Of a stretch of 64,000 nucleotides of DNA, positions 15,784-24,892 are shown one piece after another. The stretch is taken from NCBI RefSeq assembly GCF_019396345.1, contig NZ_JAHKRM010000010.1:62001-126000 (forward strand). Reading direction: 5' to 3'. The number at the start of each line of letters is the position of its first letter. Position 1 is the stretch's first letter. The notes under the pieces are model-generated. The model did no database searches. It had not been told where the DNA came from and saw only the letters and a program-made list of their open reading frames with translations. The stretch comes from Nonomuraea guangzhouensis (GTDB lineage: Bacteria > Actinomycetota > Actinomycetes > Streptosporangiales > Streptosporangiaceae). The translations under genes were made by a program, and so were the position numbers.

Positions 15784-16933
15784 TGTCGCCTCGCCCGGAC
15801 AGCGTCATCAGGACCGTCGATCCGGCGGGCAGCTCGCCGTCGTCCGCGGCCCGGATCACCCAGGCCAGGGCGTGCGCCGATTCGAGCGCCGGGACGATGC
15901 CCTCGGTGCGCGCCAGCCGTATCGCCGCGCCGATCGCCTCGTCGTCGGTCACCGTGACGTACCGGGCCCGGCCCAGGTCGCGCAGGTGGGCGTGTTCCGG
16001 GCCGACCCCCGGGTAGTCGAGCCCGGCGGCGATGGAGTGCGCCTCGGTGATCTGCCCGTCGCCGTCCTGCAGGAACAGCGAGCGGCAGCCGTGCAGGACG
16101 CCCAGCCGGCCGCGGGACGCCCCGGCGCCGCCCTCCGCCTCCACGCCGACCAGGCGCGCCGGGGTGTCGGCGAATCCGGCGAACGTGCCGGCCGCGTTGG
16201 AGCCGCCGCCCACGCACGCGACGACGTGGTCCGGCACGCCGGTACGCAGCTCGGCGGCGAACTGCCCGCGGGCCTCGTCGCCGATGACCCGCTGGAACTC
16301 CCTGACCATCCACGGGTACGGATCCGGCCCGACGACCGAGCCGACGCAGTAGTGGGAGTCGCCGGTGACGCCCACCCAGTGCCGCATGGCCTCGCTGGTC
16401 GCGTCCTTGAGCGTACGGCTGCCCGTGGTCACCGGGACCACCTCGGCGCCCAGCATGCGCATCCGGAAGACGTTCAACGCCTGCCGCTCGATGTCGCGTT
16501 CGCCCATGAACACCGTGGCCTCCAGCCCGAGCAGCGCGGCGGCGGTCGCGGTGGCCACGCCGTGCTGGCCCGCCCCCGTCTCGGCGATCAGCCTGCGTCG
16601 TCCCATCCGCGCGGCGAGCAGGGCTTGGCCCAGCACGTTGTTGATCTTGTGTGATCCGGTGTGGGTGAGGTCCTCGCGCTTGAGGTACAGCCGCACGCCC
16701 AGCGCCTCCGACAGCCGCCGGGCCGGCGTGAGCGGGGTCGGACGGCCGGCGTGCAGGGCGAGCAGCTCCGCCAGGGCGCCGCGGAAGCCCGGATCCGCCC
16801 ACGCCTCCCTGAACACCTCCTCCACCTCGCGGCACGCCTCCACCAGCGACTCCGGCGCGTACCGCCCGCCGTATTCGCCGAACCGGCCCCGCGCCCGGGG
16901 CTCGCCCATCATCCCCATCGATGCGTCTCGCAT
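15752..16933 (-). CDS. trpB: Tryptophan synthase beta chain
   Basis: 393 aa from ATG 16933, preceded by GAGGTGAG at good spacing. It joins indole and L-serine with PLP. The PLP lysine is Lys96 in HTGSHKINN (TrpB1 proteins usually have A before HKINN), after LYLKREDL. The tunnel and phosphate segments AETGAGQHGVATA, CVGGGSNAAG and EGIVPALESAHAL are all present, so it should be active. TrpB1 type rather than TrpB2, judging by length and FGEYGGRYAPE. It is the first gene of the trpB-trpA-gntR operon, with a double operator-like repeat 15-44 bp upstream. Confidence 0.95.
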   Translation of the reverse strand: MRDASMGMMGEPRARGRFGEYGGRYAPESLVEACREVEEVFREAWADPGFRGALAELLALHAGRPTPLTPARRLSEALGVRLYLKREDLTHTGSHKINNVLGQALLAARMGRRRLIAETGAGQHGVATATAAALLGLEATVFMGERDIERQALNVFRMRMLGAEVVPVTTGSRTLKDATSEAMRHWVGVTGDSHYCVGSVVGPDPYPWMVREFQRVIGDEARGQFAAELRTGVPDHVVACVGGGSNAAGTFAGFADTPARLVGVEAEGGAGASRGRLGVLHGCRSLFLQDGDGQITEAHSIAAGLDYPGVGPEHAHLRDLGRARYVTVTDDEAIGAAIRLARTEGIVPALESAHALAWVIRAADDGELPAGSTVLMTLSGRGDKDISTLKELL

Positions 16934-16947
16934 CCCACACTCACCTC

Positions 16948-16977
16948 GTTCTATAACTCTGCGGAGAGTTCTATAAC
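16948..16977 (-). promoter_or_regulatory. Double operator/promoter repeat upstream of trpB
   Basis: GTTCTATAAC occurs at 16948-16957 and again at 16968-16977, on the same face two helical turns apart (20-bp period). Each copy has palindromic ends (GTT...AAC) and resembles HutC-type GntR sites. On the coding strand both copies contain TATAGA, so the nearer one could also be the -10. The GntR protein of the same operon is the likely binder (inference). Confidence 0.6.
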
Positions 16978-17027
16978 AGCGAGTGTGACACGGGCGGCGC
17001 GAGCGCGCCACCCCTGGGCGTACCAAA

Positions 17028-17055
17028 GTGCCCCTGGCCTGGGGCTCAGGGGCAC
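17028..17055 (-). terminator. Hairpin terminator after the RND exporter gene
   Basis: GTGCCCCTG (17028-17036) and CAGGGGCAC (17047-17055) form a perfect 9-bp stem with a 10-base loop, 20 bp beyond the exporter stop codon. There is no U-tract, as is usual for actinobacterial terminators. Being symmetric, it would also act on any transcript reading from the other side. Confidence 0.7.
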
Positions 17056-17074
17056 GTGGGTTGGTTTGGCTGCG

Positions 17075-20000
17075 TTATGGGCTGGAGTGGGCCGGTTCCT
17101 TGGGGGTCTCGGCCAGGGGCGGTGTGTCGGTGCGGCCCGCGCGGCGGGTCCGGATCTTCTCCTTGCGGCTCTCGACCATGGTGTAGAGGGTCGGGACCAG
17201 GACGAGGGTGAGCAGGGTGGAGCTGATCAGGCCGCCGATGACGACGATGGCGAGGGGTTTGGAGATGAATCCGCCGCCGCCGGTGATGCCCAGGGCCATC
17301 GGCAGCAGGGCGAAGATCGTGGCCAGTGCGGTCATCAGGATGGGGCGCAGCCGGTTGCGGCCGCCTTCGACGACCGCCTCGTACAGCGGCATGCCCTGGC
17401 GGCGGTACTGGTTGATCAGGTCGAGCAGCACGATGGCGTTGGTGACGACGATGCCGACCAGCATCAGCAGGCCGATCATGGCGGCCAGTCCGAGTGAGGT
17501 GTCGGTGATGAGCAGCAGGCCGATCGCGCCGGTGGCGGCGAACGGGATCGACACCAGGAGCAGCAGCGGCTGGATGAGGCTGCGGAAGGTGGCGACCATG
17601 ACGAAGAACACCAGCGCGATGGCCGCCACCAGGGCCAGGCCGAGGCTGGCGAATGCTTCGTCCTGGTCGGCGCTGGCGCCGCCGACGGAGTAGGTGGCGC
17701 CGGCCGGCAGGGTCAGCTTGGCGAGCCGGGTCTCCAGGTCCGCGCTGACGGCGCCGAGGTTGGCGCCGGTGCTCTTGCCGGAGACGGTGACGGTGCGGTC
17801 CCCGTCGATGCGGGTGACCGATACGGGCCCGTTGACCTGCTTGACCTCGGCGACGTCGGCGAGGTCCACCTTTCCGGGCAGATCGAGTTTGCGTAGCTCG
17901 GCGAGGGAGACGGGGGCGTCGCCGGTGTGTATGAGAACGTCGGCGGTGGTGCCGTCGAAGGTGAGCTGGGTCACGGTGCTGTCGCGGAACGCCTGGGACA
18001 CCGTCTGGCCGATGACCGCCTCGGACAGGTCGTGCTTGGCGGCCTTCTTGCGATCGACGGTGACGTCGACGCGGGGCGCGGTGTCGGCCAGGCTGCTGGT
18101 CGTCTCGGTGACGCCGGGCATCGCCGCCATGGTCTGCTGGACGACTCGCGCCGCGTCGCTCAGCGTGTCCTGCTCACTGGCGTGGACCAGGACCTCGAGC
18201 TTGTCGCCGCCGAACCCGCCGCTCTCGCCGATGCTGATCTGGCCCGCGTCGGTCAGCTTGCCCAGCCGGTCGCGCAGGGTGTTCTCCACGGCCGCGGTGT
18301 CGCTGCCCTCGCGCAGGGTGAGCGAGTAACTGGCGCGGGCCGTGCCTCCGCCGCCGCCTCCGCCGGGACGCCCGCCGCCGAACCCGACGCCGCTCGCGCC
18401 CCCTACGGTGACCTGGTACGACTGGATGTCGTCGAGGCCGGTCAGGATCTTCTCGACCTCCTTGGCCTTCGCGTCGGCCGAGGCCAGGGACGTGCCGGCG
18501 GGCAGGTTCTGGGTGACGTTGACCGTGTTCTGGCCCGCGTTGTCGATGAAGCTGGTCTGCAGGCTGGGGACCAGGGCGAGAGTGCCGATGAGGATCGCCA
18601 GGGCGCCGGCGACCGTGGTGAGCCGGTGCCGGGTGGCGAAGCGGATCACCGGGACGTAGGCGCGCTGGAGCAGGCTGCGGCGCTCCTTCTCCTCGGCCTT
18701 GTCGCGGTCGCCGTTCTTGGGCGGCTTGAGGAACCAGTAGCTCAGCACCGGCACCACGGTCAGCGACACCACCAGGGAGGCGATCAGGGCCACGGTGACG
18801 GTGATGGAGAACGGGCCGAACAACTCGCCGACGAAACCGCCGACGAAGGCGATCGGCAGGAACACCGCGACGGTGGTGAGGGTGGAGGCGGTGACAGCGC
18901 CCGCGACCTCGCGTACGCCGTTCTCGATCGCCTGCCGTTTGCGTTCGCCGTAGGACAGGTGGCGTTTGATGTTCTCCAGGACCACGATCGAGTCGTCGAC
19001 GACGCGGCCGATCGCGATGGTCAGCGCGCCGAGGGTGAGCATGTTCAGGGAGTAGTCCTTGACCCACAGCCCGATCAACGCGATCAGCACCGACAGCGGG
19101 ATGGAGACCACGGTCACCAGCGTGGAGCGTACCGAGACCAGGAAGACCAGGATGACCAGCACGGCCATGGCCAGGCCCAGCAGGCCCTCGGTGGTCAGGC
19201 TCTCGATCGACTTCTCCACCTGCGGCGCCTGGTCGTAGACGATGGTGAGCGCTGTGCCCGTGCCGAGCGCGGTGGCCAGGGCGGGCAGTTTGGCGCGTAC
19301 GTCCTCCGAGATCGACACCGCGTTGCCGTCGGGCTTCATGGTGATCGAGATGCCCAGGCTGGGCTTGCCGTCGGTACGGGTGAGCGTGGCCGCCTCGGCC
19401 AGCCCGAGCTTCACGGTGGCCACGTCGCCCAGCCGTACCGGCTTCGGCTTCGCGGGGGCCTTCTGGGCCTGCGGCGCGCCCGGACGCTGACCCTGAGCTG
19501 TGGGCTGGGCCGGGGACGTCTGGGCGGGGGACGCCTGCGTCTGGGCGGCGGGGGTCAGGTAGAGGTCCTTGAGGTCCTCGATCGAGGCGTACCGGGCGCC
19601 GACCTGGACGCTCAGGGTGGTGTCCGACTTGGTGAGGGTACCGGCCGGAATCGGCTGGCCCGCGTTCTGGATGGCGGTGGAGATCGCGCCGGTGTCCAGC
19701 CCGTGTTCCTTCAGCTCATCGTCGTCGGGGGTGATGGTGATGACCTGATCCCGGGTACCGGTGACCGAGGCCTCCTTCACCCCCTCGATGCCGGTGAGCG
19801 CCGGCACCACCTGGGTGTCCAGCCGCTCGGCGAGCCGCTGCTGGGAGCCGTCGGAGGCGGCGGCGAGCTGGATGACCGGCAGGTCGTCGGTGCTGCCCAC
19901 GACCACCTGCGGATCCACCCCGTCAGGCAGCCGGCCGGACAGTCCGCTGACCACCTGCTGGATCTTGCTCTGCGCGTCGTCGATGTCGGTGCCGAAGTCG

Positions 20001-20287
20001 AAGGCCACCTGGATCGTCGCGCTGGCCTCCCGCGAGGTCGAGTTCACGCCGGTGACGCCGGCGACCCCGCGTACCCCCTCCTCCAGCGGTACCGTGACCC
20101 GGTCCTCGACGATCTCCGGGGCAGCACCGGCGTACGTCGCCACGACCGACACTTGCGGAAACGACAGCGAGGGCAAGAGCTGCTGCTGCAACGCCGGGGT
20201 TATGTAGGCACCGAACGCGACCACCACGATCGTGATGAGCGCGATGAGTCCCCGATTCGCGAGGCTCAATCTAGCCAAAAAAGACAT
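17075..20287 (-). CDS. RND-superfamily exporter (HAE1/AcrB-like inner-membrane pump)
   Basis: 1070 aa from ATG 20287 (GGAAAG upstream). It is a proton-driven exporter with the AcrB layout: N-terminal helix GLIALITIVVVAFGAYI, a large extracytoplasmic loop with PQVSVVATYAGAAPEIVED, helices at about 335-500 (including AIGRVVDDSIVVLENI with the proton-relay Asp pair), a second loop, and a closing six-helix block (LMLVGIVVTNAIVLLDLIN). A Gly-rich stretch (GGGRPGGGGGGG) and a Pro/Gln-rich insert (about 260-305) lie in the loops. Full AcrB-type pumps are less usual in Gram-positives than MmpL types; no fusion protein is beside it. The two-component genes upstream likely control it. Confidence 0.93.
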   Translation of the reverse strand: MSFLARLSLANRGLIALITIVVVAFGAYITPALQQQLLPSLSFPQVSVVATYAGAAPEIVEDRVTVPLEEGVRGVAGVTGVNSTSREASATIQVAFDFGTDIDDAQSKIQQVVSGLSGRLPDGVDPQVVVGSTDDLPVIQLAAASDGSQQRLAERLDTQVVPALTGIEGVKEASVTGTRDQVITITPDDDELKEHGLDTGAISTAIQNAGQPIPAGTLTKSDTTLSVQVGARYASIEDLKDLYLTPAAQTQASPAQTSPAQPTAQGQRPGAPQAQKAPAKPKPVRLGDVATVKLGLAEAATLTRTDGKPSLGISITMKPDGNAVSISEDVRAKLPALATALGTGTALTIVYDQAPQVEKSIESLTTEGLLGLAMAVLVILVFLVSVRSTLVTVVSIPLSVLIALIGLWVKDYSLNMLTLGALTIAIGRVVDDSIVVLENIKRHLSYGERKRQAIENGVREVAGAVTASTLTTVAVFLPIAFVGGFVGELFGPFSITVTVALIASLVVSLTVVPVLSYWFLKPPKNGDRDKAEEKERRSLLQRAYVPVIRFATRHRLTTVAGALAILIGTLALVPSLQTSFIDNAGQNTVNVTQNLPAGTSLASADAKAKEVEKILTGLDDIQSYQVTVGGASGVGFGGGRPGGGGGGGTARASYSLTLREGSDTAAVENTLRDRLGKLTDAGQISIGESGGFGGDKLEVLVHASEQDTLSDAARVVQQTMAAMPGVTETTSSLADTAPRVDVTVDRKKAAKHDLSEAVIGQTVSQAFRDSTVTQLTFDGTTADVLIHTGDAPVSLAELRKLDLPGKVDLADVAEVKQVNGPVSVTRIDGDRTVTVSGKSTGANLGAVSADLETRLAKLTLPAGATYSVGGASADQDEAFASLGLALVAAIALVFFVMVATFRSLIQPLLLLVSIPFAATGAIGLLLITDTSLGLAAMIGLLMLVGIVVTNAIVLLDLINQYRRQGMPLYEAVVEGGRNRLRPILMTALATIFALLPMALGITGGGGFISKPLAIVVIGGLISSTLLTLVLVPTLYTMVESRKEKIRTRRAGRTDTPPLAETPKEPAHSSP

Positions 20288-20528
20288 CTTTCCACTTCTC
20301 TTCAGCTGGGTGTCAGACCGCACAGCGCGCAGGAACGAAAGAGCCGGAGGCGCCGGCTGCCGCACCACGGGTGAGCAGCGTGGTCCACTCGGAGCGCGGC
20401 ATCGTCGTGGTACTTACTCAAGACTCGTGGCCTCATCCCAGGAGAACGTCACCCTGGAGGAGGGTCTTGGTCTGCGGCGATCGCGGTAGACGGAGGGGCG
20501 GGCTACCGCGCCCGCGGTTCCCGGCCGA

Positions 20529-21200
20529 TCAGCGAGCCTGGGGGCGGATCAGGCCGGTCTCGTAGGCGATGATCACCAGTTGGGCGCGGTCGTGCGCCTT
20601 CAGCTTGATCATCGCCCGGTTGACATGCGTCTTGGCGGTCATCCGGCTGATCCCCAGCAGGTCGGCGATCTCGTCGTTGGTACGCCCGCAGGCCACCAGG
20701 ATCATCACCTCCCTTTCCCGCTCGGTCAGCACGGCCAAGTCGTCCGGCACGTGTTCGGCCGATGCACCGGGGCTGGCCAGGAAGCGGGTGATCAGTCCTC
20801 TGGTCGCCGACGGCGACAGCAGCGCCTCGCCCCTGGCCACCACCCGGATGGCCTCCTGCAACTCGCCGGCCTCCACGCTCTTGCCGAGGAACCCGCTGGC
20901 GCCCGCCCGCAGCGCGGCGAAGACGTACTCGTCGATCTCGAACGTGGTCAGGACCAGCACCCGGATCCCGGCCATGGCCTTGTCGGAGGTGATCTCACTC
21001 GTCGCGGCGAGACCGTCCATTCCGGGCATGCGGATGTCCATCAGCACCACGTCGGCCATGGTCTCCCGCGCCAGCCGTACGGCGTCATGACCGTCGGCGG
21101 CCTCGCCGACCACCTCCAGGTCGGGCGCCGAGTCGACCAGCACCCGGAAGCCGGCGCGGACCAGCGCCTGGTCGTCGGCCAGCACCACTTTGATCGTCAC
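20529..21200 (-). CDS. NarL/LuxR-family response regulator
   Basis: 223 aa. The receiver domain (1-120) has the acidic pair VVLADDQ near the N-terminus, the phospho-acceptor Asp in VVLMDIRMPGMDGL and the Lys in GKSVEAGEL. The C-terminal LuxR-type helix-turn-helix is LTEREREVMILVACGRTNDEI, then SRMTAKTHVNRAMIKL. GTG 21200 overlaps the stop of the kinase gene (GTGA), so the two are co-translated. The same-strand RND exporter gene starts 241 bp downstream and is the probable target (inference). Confidence 0.94.
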   Translation of the reverse strand: MTIKVVLADDQALVRAGFRVLVDSAPDLEVVGEAADGHDAVRLARETMADVVLMDIRMPGMDGLAATSEITSDKAMAGIRVLVLTTFEIDEYVFAALRAGASGFLGKSVEAGELQEAIRVVARGEALLSPSATRGLITRFLASPGASAEHVPDDLAVLTEREREVMILVACGRTNDEIADLLGISRMTAKTHVNRAMIKLKAHDRAQLVIIAYETGLIRPQAR

Positions 21201-22402
21201 GGGCTGTTCTTCCTCGGGGTGGGGAGCACGGCGCGTACCCGGAACCCACCGTCTTCCACGGGCCCGGCGACGAAGGTCCCGCCGACCGACCGGGCCCGCT
21301 CCCGCATGCCGATCAGCCCGTGACCGGTCCCGGAGGAGATCCCACCCGGATCGCTCTCACCGTCATCGGCCACGTCGACGACCACCGCGTCGGAGGCGTA
21401 GTCGATCCGCACGGTCGCGGTCGCCCGGGGCGCGTGCTTGCTCACGTTGGTCAGGGCCTCCTGGACGATCCGGAAGGCGGCGAGGCCCACAGGAGCGGGC
21501 AGCGGCCTGGGGTCTCCGTAGATCAGCCAGCCGAGCTTCAGCCCGGCGCCGGTGAACGAGTCGACCAGATCAGGCAGCCGATCCAGGCTGGGGGCGGGTT
21601 CGGTCAGAAGTTCGTCGCGGCTGCCCGGACGGCGCAGCAGCCCCACCGTGGTCCGCAGTTCGTCCAGCGCCTCCTTGCCCGCGTGCCGGACGTGGCCCAG
21701 CGCCGTGCGGGCCTGGTCGGGTTCGGTCGCCAGCAGGTGGGCGGCGACCTGCGCCTGCACGTTGATCAGCGCGATGTGGTGGGCGAGAACGTCGTGCAGT
21801 TCGCGGGCGATGTGCAGGCGTTCCTCCATCACCCGGCGTTCGGCCTCCTCCTCACGCGTCTCCTCGGCCCGGCGCGCCCGCTCCTCGATGGCGGCCACAT
21901 AAGCCCGGCGGCTGCGCACCGCGTCCCCGATGGCGGCGGCCATGCCGATGAACGCGATCGGGCCCAGCACCTCGGGCGCCAGCAAGGTGCTCCCGGCGAA
22001 CACGACCCTGGCCGCGGTGACCACCAACGCGACGAGCCCTCCGTAGACCCACACGTGCCGGCGCGGGTTGCGCGAGGCCACGGTGTAGACCGCCATCCCC
22101 AGCCCCAGCTCCAACGGGCTGCGCCCGCCGGCGACCACGAGGTAGGCCACGAACCCGGTGATCGCGACGGCGAGAACGACGCGCGGCCACCGGCGCCGGA
22201 AGACCAGCGCCCCGCAGACCACCGTCGCCAGCGCGATGTCGTACGAGGTGAGGGGCTGCACCTGGCCGCGCCACATCGCCCCCGGCGGCTGGGGCCCGCC
22301 CGGCGTCAGCAACGTGACCACGTACAGGAACACGGCCAGGGTCATGTCCGCCACAAAGGGTCGTGAACGGAGTTCCTGTCTCAGCCAGGTCAGCGGACGC
22401 AC
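21197..22402 (-). CDS. Sensor histidine kinase (HisKA_3 / NarL-type)
   Basis: 401 aa with a GTG start. Four to five hydrophobic segments occupy residues 15-160 (FVADMTLAVFLYVVTLLTPGG, TVVCGALVFRRRW, VVLAVAITGFVAYLVV, VWVYGGLVALVVTAARV), giving a membrane sensor with almost no external domain. The HisKA_3 dimerisation helix follows with the phospho-histidine in LHIARELHDVLAHHIALI. The ATPase domain ends GHGLIGMRERARSVGG. The intramembrane-sensing layout is typical of kinases that detect membrane-active compounds, which fits the RND exporter in the same cluster. Confidence 0.93.
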   Translation of the reverse strand: MRPLTWLRQELRSRPFVADMTLAVFLYVVTLLTPGGPQPPGAMWRGQVQPLTSYDIALATVVCGALVFRRRWPRVVLAVAITGFVAYLVVAGGRSPLELGLGMAVYTVASRNPRRHVWVYGGLVALVVTAARVVFAGSTLLAPEVLGPIAFIGMAAAIGDAVRSRRAYVAAIEERARRAEETREEEAERRVMEERLHIARELHDVLAHHIALINVQAQVAAHLLATEPDQARTALGHVRHAGKEALDELRTTVGLLRRPGSRDELLTEPAPSLDRLPDLVDSFTGAGLKLGWLIYGDPRPLPAPVGLAAFRIVQEALTNVSKHAPRATATVRIDYASDAVVVDVADDGESDPGGISSGTGHGLIGMRERARSVGGTFVAGPVEDGGFRVRAVLPTPRKNSP

Positions 22403-22530
22403 CCCTACACGTTAGGTCTGAGCTGGGCGCATTCCCTCATCCGGTGGTACCGACCCGCGCTACTGCGACCGCGGTACGCGGGCCGGGGGTCGGCAGTCGG
22501 GTCCCTAGCCCGTACGAGGCAAGCAAGCAT

Positions 22531-23982
22531 ATGCTTGGCCTCGTGGCTGACTATCGCAATCTCATCGGCGGCAAGCTCGTCCCGGCCGCCGACGGCAAGA
22601 CCATGAACTCCGTCAATCCGGCCACCGGCGAGGTATGGACCACCATCCCGGCCAGCGGCCCCAAGGACGCCGAGGCGGCCGTGGCGGCGGCTCAGGAGGC
22701 GTTCCCCCACTGGTCGGCCATGCCGGCGCTGGGCAGGGCGTACTTCCTGCGCAAGGTGTCCGAGCTGTTCGCCCAGCACGCCGAGGAACTGGCCCGGCTG
22801 GAGACGCGCGACAACGGCAGGATCCTGCGCGACACCCTGAAGAAGGACCTTCCGGGCATGTCCCATCTGTGGCAGCTCGCCGCGGGCCAATGCCTCGACG
22901 CGGTCAAGGGCGACACCGTCATCCTGGGGCCCGATGCCCTGGGTATGACGCGTCGTGAGCCGTACGGCGTGGCCGTGTGCATCATCCCGTGGAACTCCCC
23001 CATCTCGACGTTCTCCGCGAAGGCGGCATTCGCCCTCGCGGCCGGCAACACGGTCATCGTCAAGCCCGCCGAGCAGGCGAGCGTGTCGGTGTTGCGGCTG
23101 GGTGAGCTGCTCGCGGAGGTGTTCCCGCCCGGGGTGCTGAACATCGTCAGCGGCATGGGCGAGGACGTGGGTGACGCTCTGGTGCGGCATCGGGGCGTCG
23201 GCAAGATCAGCCTCACCGGCTCGACGGTCACCGGTCAGGCCATCACTCGCGCCTCCGCCGACTCGCTCAAGCCGATGACCTTCGAGCTGGGCGGCAAGTC
23301 GCCAAATATCGTCTTTCCTGATGCTGATCTGGAGGCAGCGGCCCAGGGCATCACCGTGAACTCCATTTTCACCGGCAACGCCGGGCAGGTCTGTGTGGCC
23401 GGGTCGCGGATCCTGATCCATCGGTCCATCTGGGATGAGGTGCTGGAGCGTACCCAGCGGATCGCGGAGAGCCTCATCCTGGACGAACCGCTCGACCTGG
23501 CGACCACGATGGGGCCGATCGTGTCGGCCGGCCAGTACGAACGCGTCGTGTCCTACCTGGAGGTGGCCGAGAAGGAGGGCGCCGAACTGGTGTTCGGCGG
23601 CCGGACGGGCGCCGAGGTGGTGCCGCATCTACCGGGCGGGTACTGGGTCTCCCCCACCCTCTACACGACCGGCGACAACGGGCTGCGCATCTGCCAGGAG
23701 GAGATCTTCGGGCCCGTGGCGGTGGCGATCCCGTTCGACACGGACGAGGAGGCGCTGGCGATCGCCAACGACTCGCCGTACGGGCTGGCGGCCGGGCTGT
23801 GGACGCGTGACCTGGGCCGCGCCCACAGGTTCATCCGCGATCTGCGGAGCGGGACCGTCTGGGTGAACACCTTCCGGCAGATGCCGCCGGGGCTGCCGTT
23901 CGGCGGCGTGAAGGACAGCGGCTACGGGCACGACTCGGTCCTCGCGTACACCCGGGAAAAGGCGGCCATCATCCAGATTTAG
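22531..23982 (+). CDS. NAD(P)-dependent aldehyde dehydrogenase
   Basis: 483 aa from ATG 22531. An in-frame GTG at 22543 would give MADYRNLIGGKLV, a common family start, with TATGCT 7 bases before it as a leaderless -10. It oxidises aldehydes to acids. Visible motifs are IIPWNSPISTF (cofactor fold), KPAEQASVSVL, GSTVTGQAI, the general-base Glu in FELGGKSPNIVF, the catalytic Cys in GNAGQVCVAGSRI, and the closing PFGGVKDSGYGHD. The substrate cannot be told from sequence; the pattern is of the broad betaine-aldehyde/vanillin type rather than the CoA-acylating type. It stands alone between the kinase gene and the TPR gene. Confidence 0.94.
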   Translation: MLGLVADYRNLIGGKLVPAADGKTMNSVNPATGEVWTTIPASGPKDAEAAVAAAQEAFPHWSAMPALGRAYFLRKVSELFAQHAEELARLETRDNGRILRDTLKKDLPGMSHLWQLAAGQCLDAVKGDTVILGPDALGMTRREPYGVAVCIIPWNSPISTFSAKAAFALAAGNTVIVKPAEQASVSVLRLGELLAEVFPPGVLNIVSGMGEDVGDALVRHRGVGKISLTGSTVTGQAITRASADSLKPMTFELGGKSPNIVFPDADLEAAAQGITVNSIFTGNAGQVCVAGSRILIHRSIWDEVLERTQRIAESLILDEPLDLATTMGPIVSAGQYERVVSYLEVAEKEGAELVFGGRTGAEVVPHLPGGYWVSPTLYTTGDNGLRICQEEIFGPVAVAIPFDTDEEALAIANDSPYGLAAGLWTRDLGRAHRFIRDLRSGTVWVNTFRQMPPGLPFGGVKDSGYGHDSVLAYTREKAAIIQI

Positions 23983-23987
23983 TTAGA

Positions 23988-24002
23988 TAGATTCCCCTCA
24001 TG
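23988..24002 (+). promoter_or_regulatory. Leaderless promoter -10 for the TPR gene
   Basis: TAGATT at 23988-23993 ends 6 bases before ATG 24000, only a few bases after the dehydrogenase stop. No ribosome-binding sequence is present, so a leaderless mRNA is expected. Confidence 0.6.
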
Positions 24003-24878
24003 AGCGAGGGGATCAACGAAAAGCCGGAGCTTTCCGAGGCTGCCGCACAGTCTCGCGCCTCGGTGCTGCGCAGCCGGGCCGAGTCGTACATCGCGCTGTC
24101 GAGACACGACGCCGCCATCGCCGATCTTACGGAGTCGATCGCGCTCGTACCGGACAATGCCCGAGCCTGGCGGCTGCGGGGCGAGAGCCATCGCATCATC
24201 GAACGCTACGAGGCCGCGCTGTCCGACTTCGACGAGGCGCTGCGGCTGGAGCCGGACAGCGGGTACGCCCTGGGCTCGCGCGGCCAGACGTACGCCGCGC
24301 TCGGCCGTCTGGAGGAGGCCATGGCCGACTTCGAGCACGCGCTGACCCTGACGCCCGAGTCGCTGTGGATCCTGGAGGCCAAGGCGGACGCCCTGGCCGA
24401 TCTCGACCGCCTGGACGAGGCGCTGGAGGAGCACGCGAAGATCATCGCCCTGAACGAGCAGATCGCGTACTCGTGGCTGGCCAGAGGCGACCTCTACCAG
24501 CGCATGCACCTGTACTCCGAGGCCATCGACGACTACACCCGCGCGCTGGAGGTGGACCCCGAGTACGTACGGGCGTTCAGCAGGCGCGGCGAGGCCCTGC
24601 GCATGATCGACCGCTACGACGAAGCCCTGTCCGACCTGAACCGGGCCATCGAGCTCGACCCGGAGAACGACCGCGCGCTGGGCAGCCGTGGCGCGGTCCT
24701 CAGCGAGATGGGCGACAACGAGGCGGCGGTGCGGGACCTGGACCGGGCGATCGAGCTGGACGAGGACTACACCTGGGCGTACCGGGTGCGCGGGGAGGTC
24801 CTGCAGGAGATGGAGCGGCACGAGGAGGCGGTGGCCGACTTCACCCGGGCGCTGGAGCTGGAGTTCGGCGACTCCTGA
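24000..24878 (+). CDS. TPR-repeat protein
   Basis: 292 aa made of about eight tetratricopeptide repeats of 34 residues. Each shows the A-x-x-x-Y/R, A-L, A-[IL] and acidic pattern: SRHDAAIADLTESIALVPDN, ERYEAALSDFDEALRLEPDS, GRLEEAMADFEHALTLTPES and so on to the end. It is strongly acidic, without signal peptide, membrane segment or catalytic domain. The repeats should form a curved superhelix that binds a peptide or helix. The partner is unknown; neighbours give no clear hint. Several actinobacterial TPR proteins of this type sit next to signalling genes, as here (two-component genes follow). Confidence 0.9.
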   Translation: MSEGINEKPELSEAAAQSRASVLRSRAESYIALSRHDAAIADLTESIALVPDNARAWRLRGESHRIIERYEAALSDFDEALRLEPDSGYALGSRGQTYAALGRLEEAMADFEHALTLTPESLWILEAKADALADLDRLDEALEEHAKIIALNEQIAYSWLARGDLYQRMHLYSEAIDDYTRALEVDPEYVRAFSRRGEALRMIDRYDEALSDLNRAIELDPENDRALGSRGAVLSEMGDNEAAVRDLDRAIELDEDYTWAYRVRGEVLQEMERHEEAVADFTRALELEFGDS

Positions 24879-24892
24879 GTCAGCCGTTCCGC

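Noticed and set aside
17927..20374. A plus-strand open frame of about 815 codons.
   Set aside because: Antisense shadow of the RND exporter gene; no domain and skewed composition.
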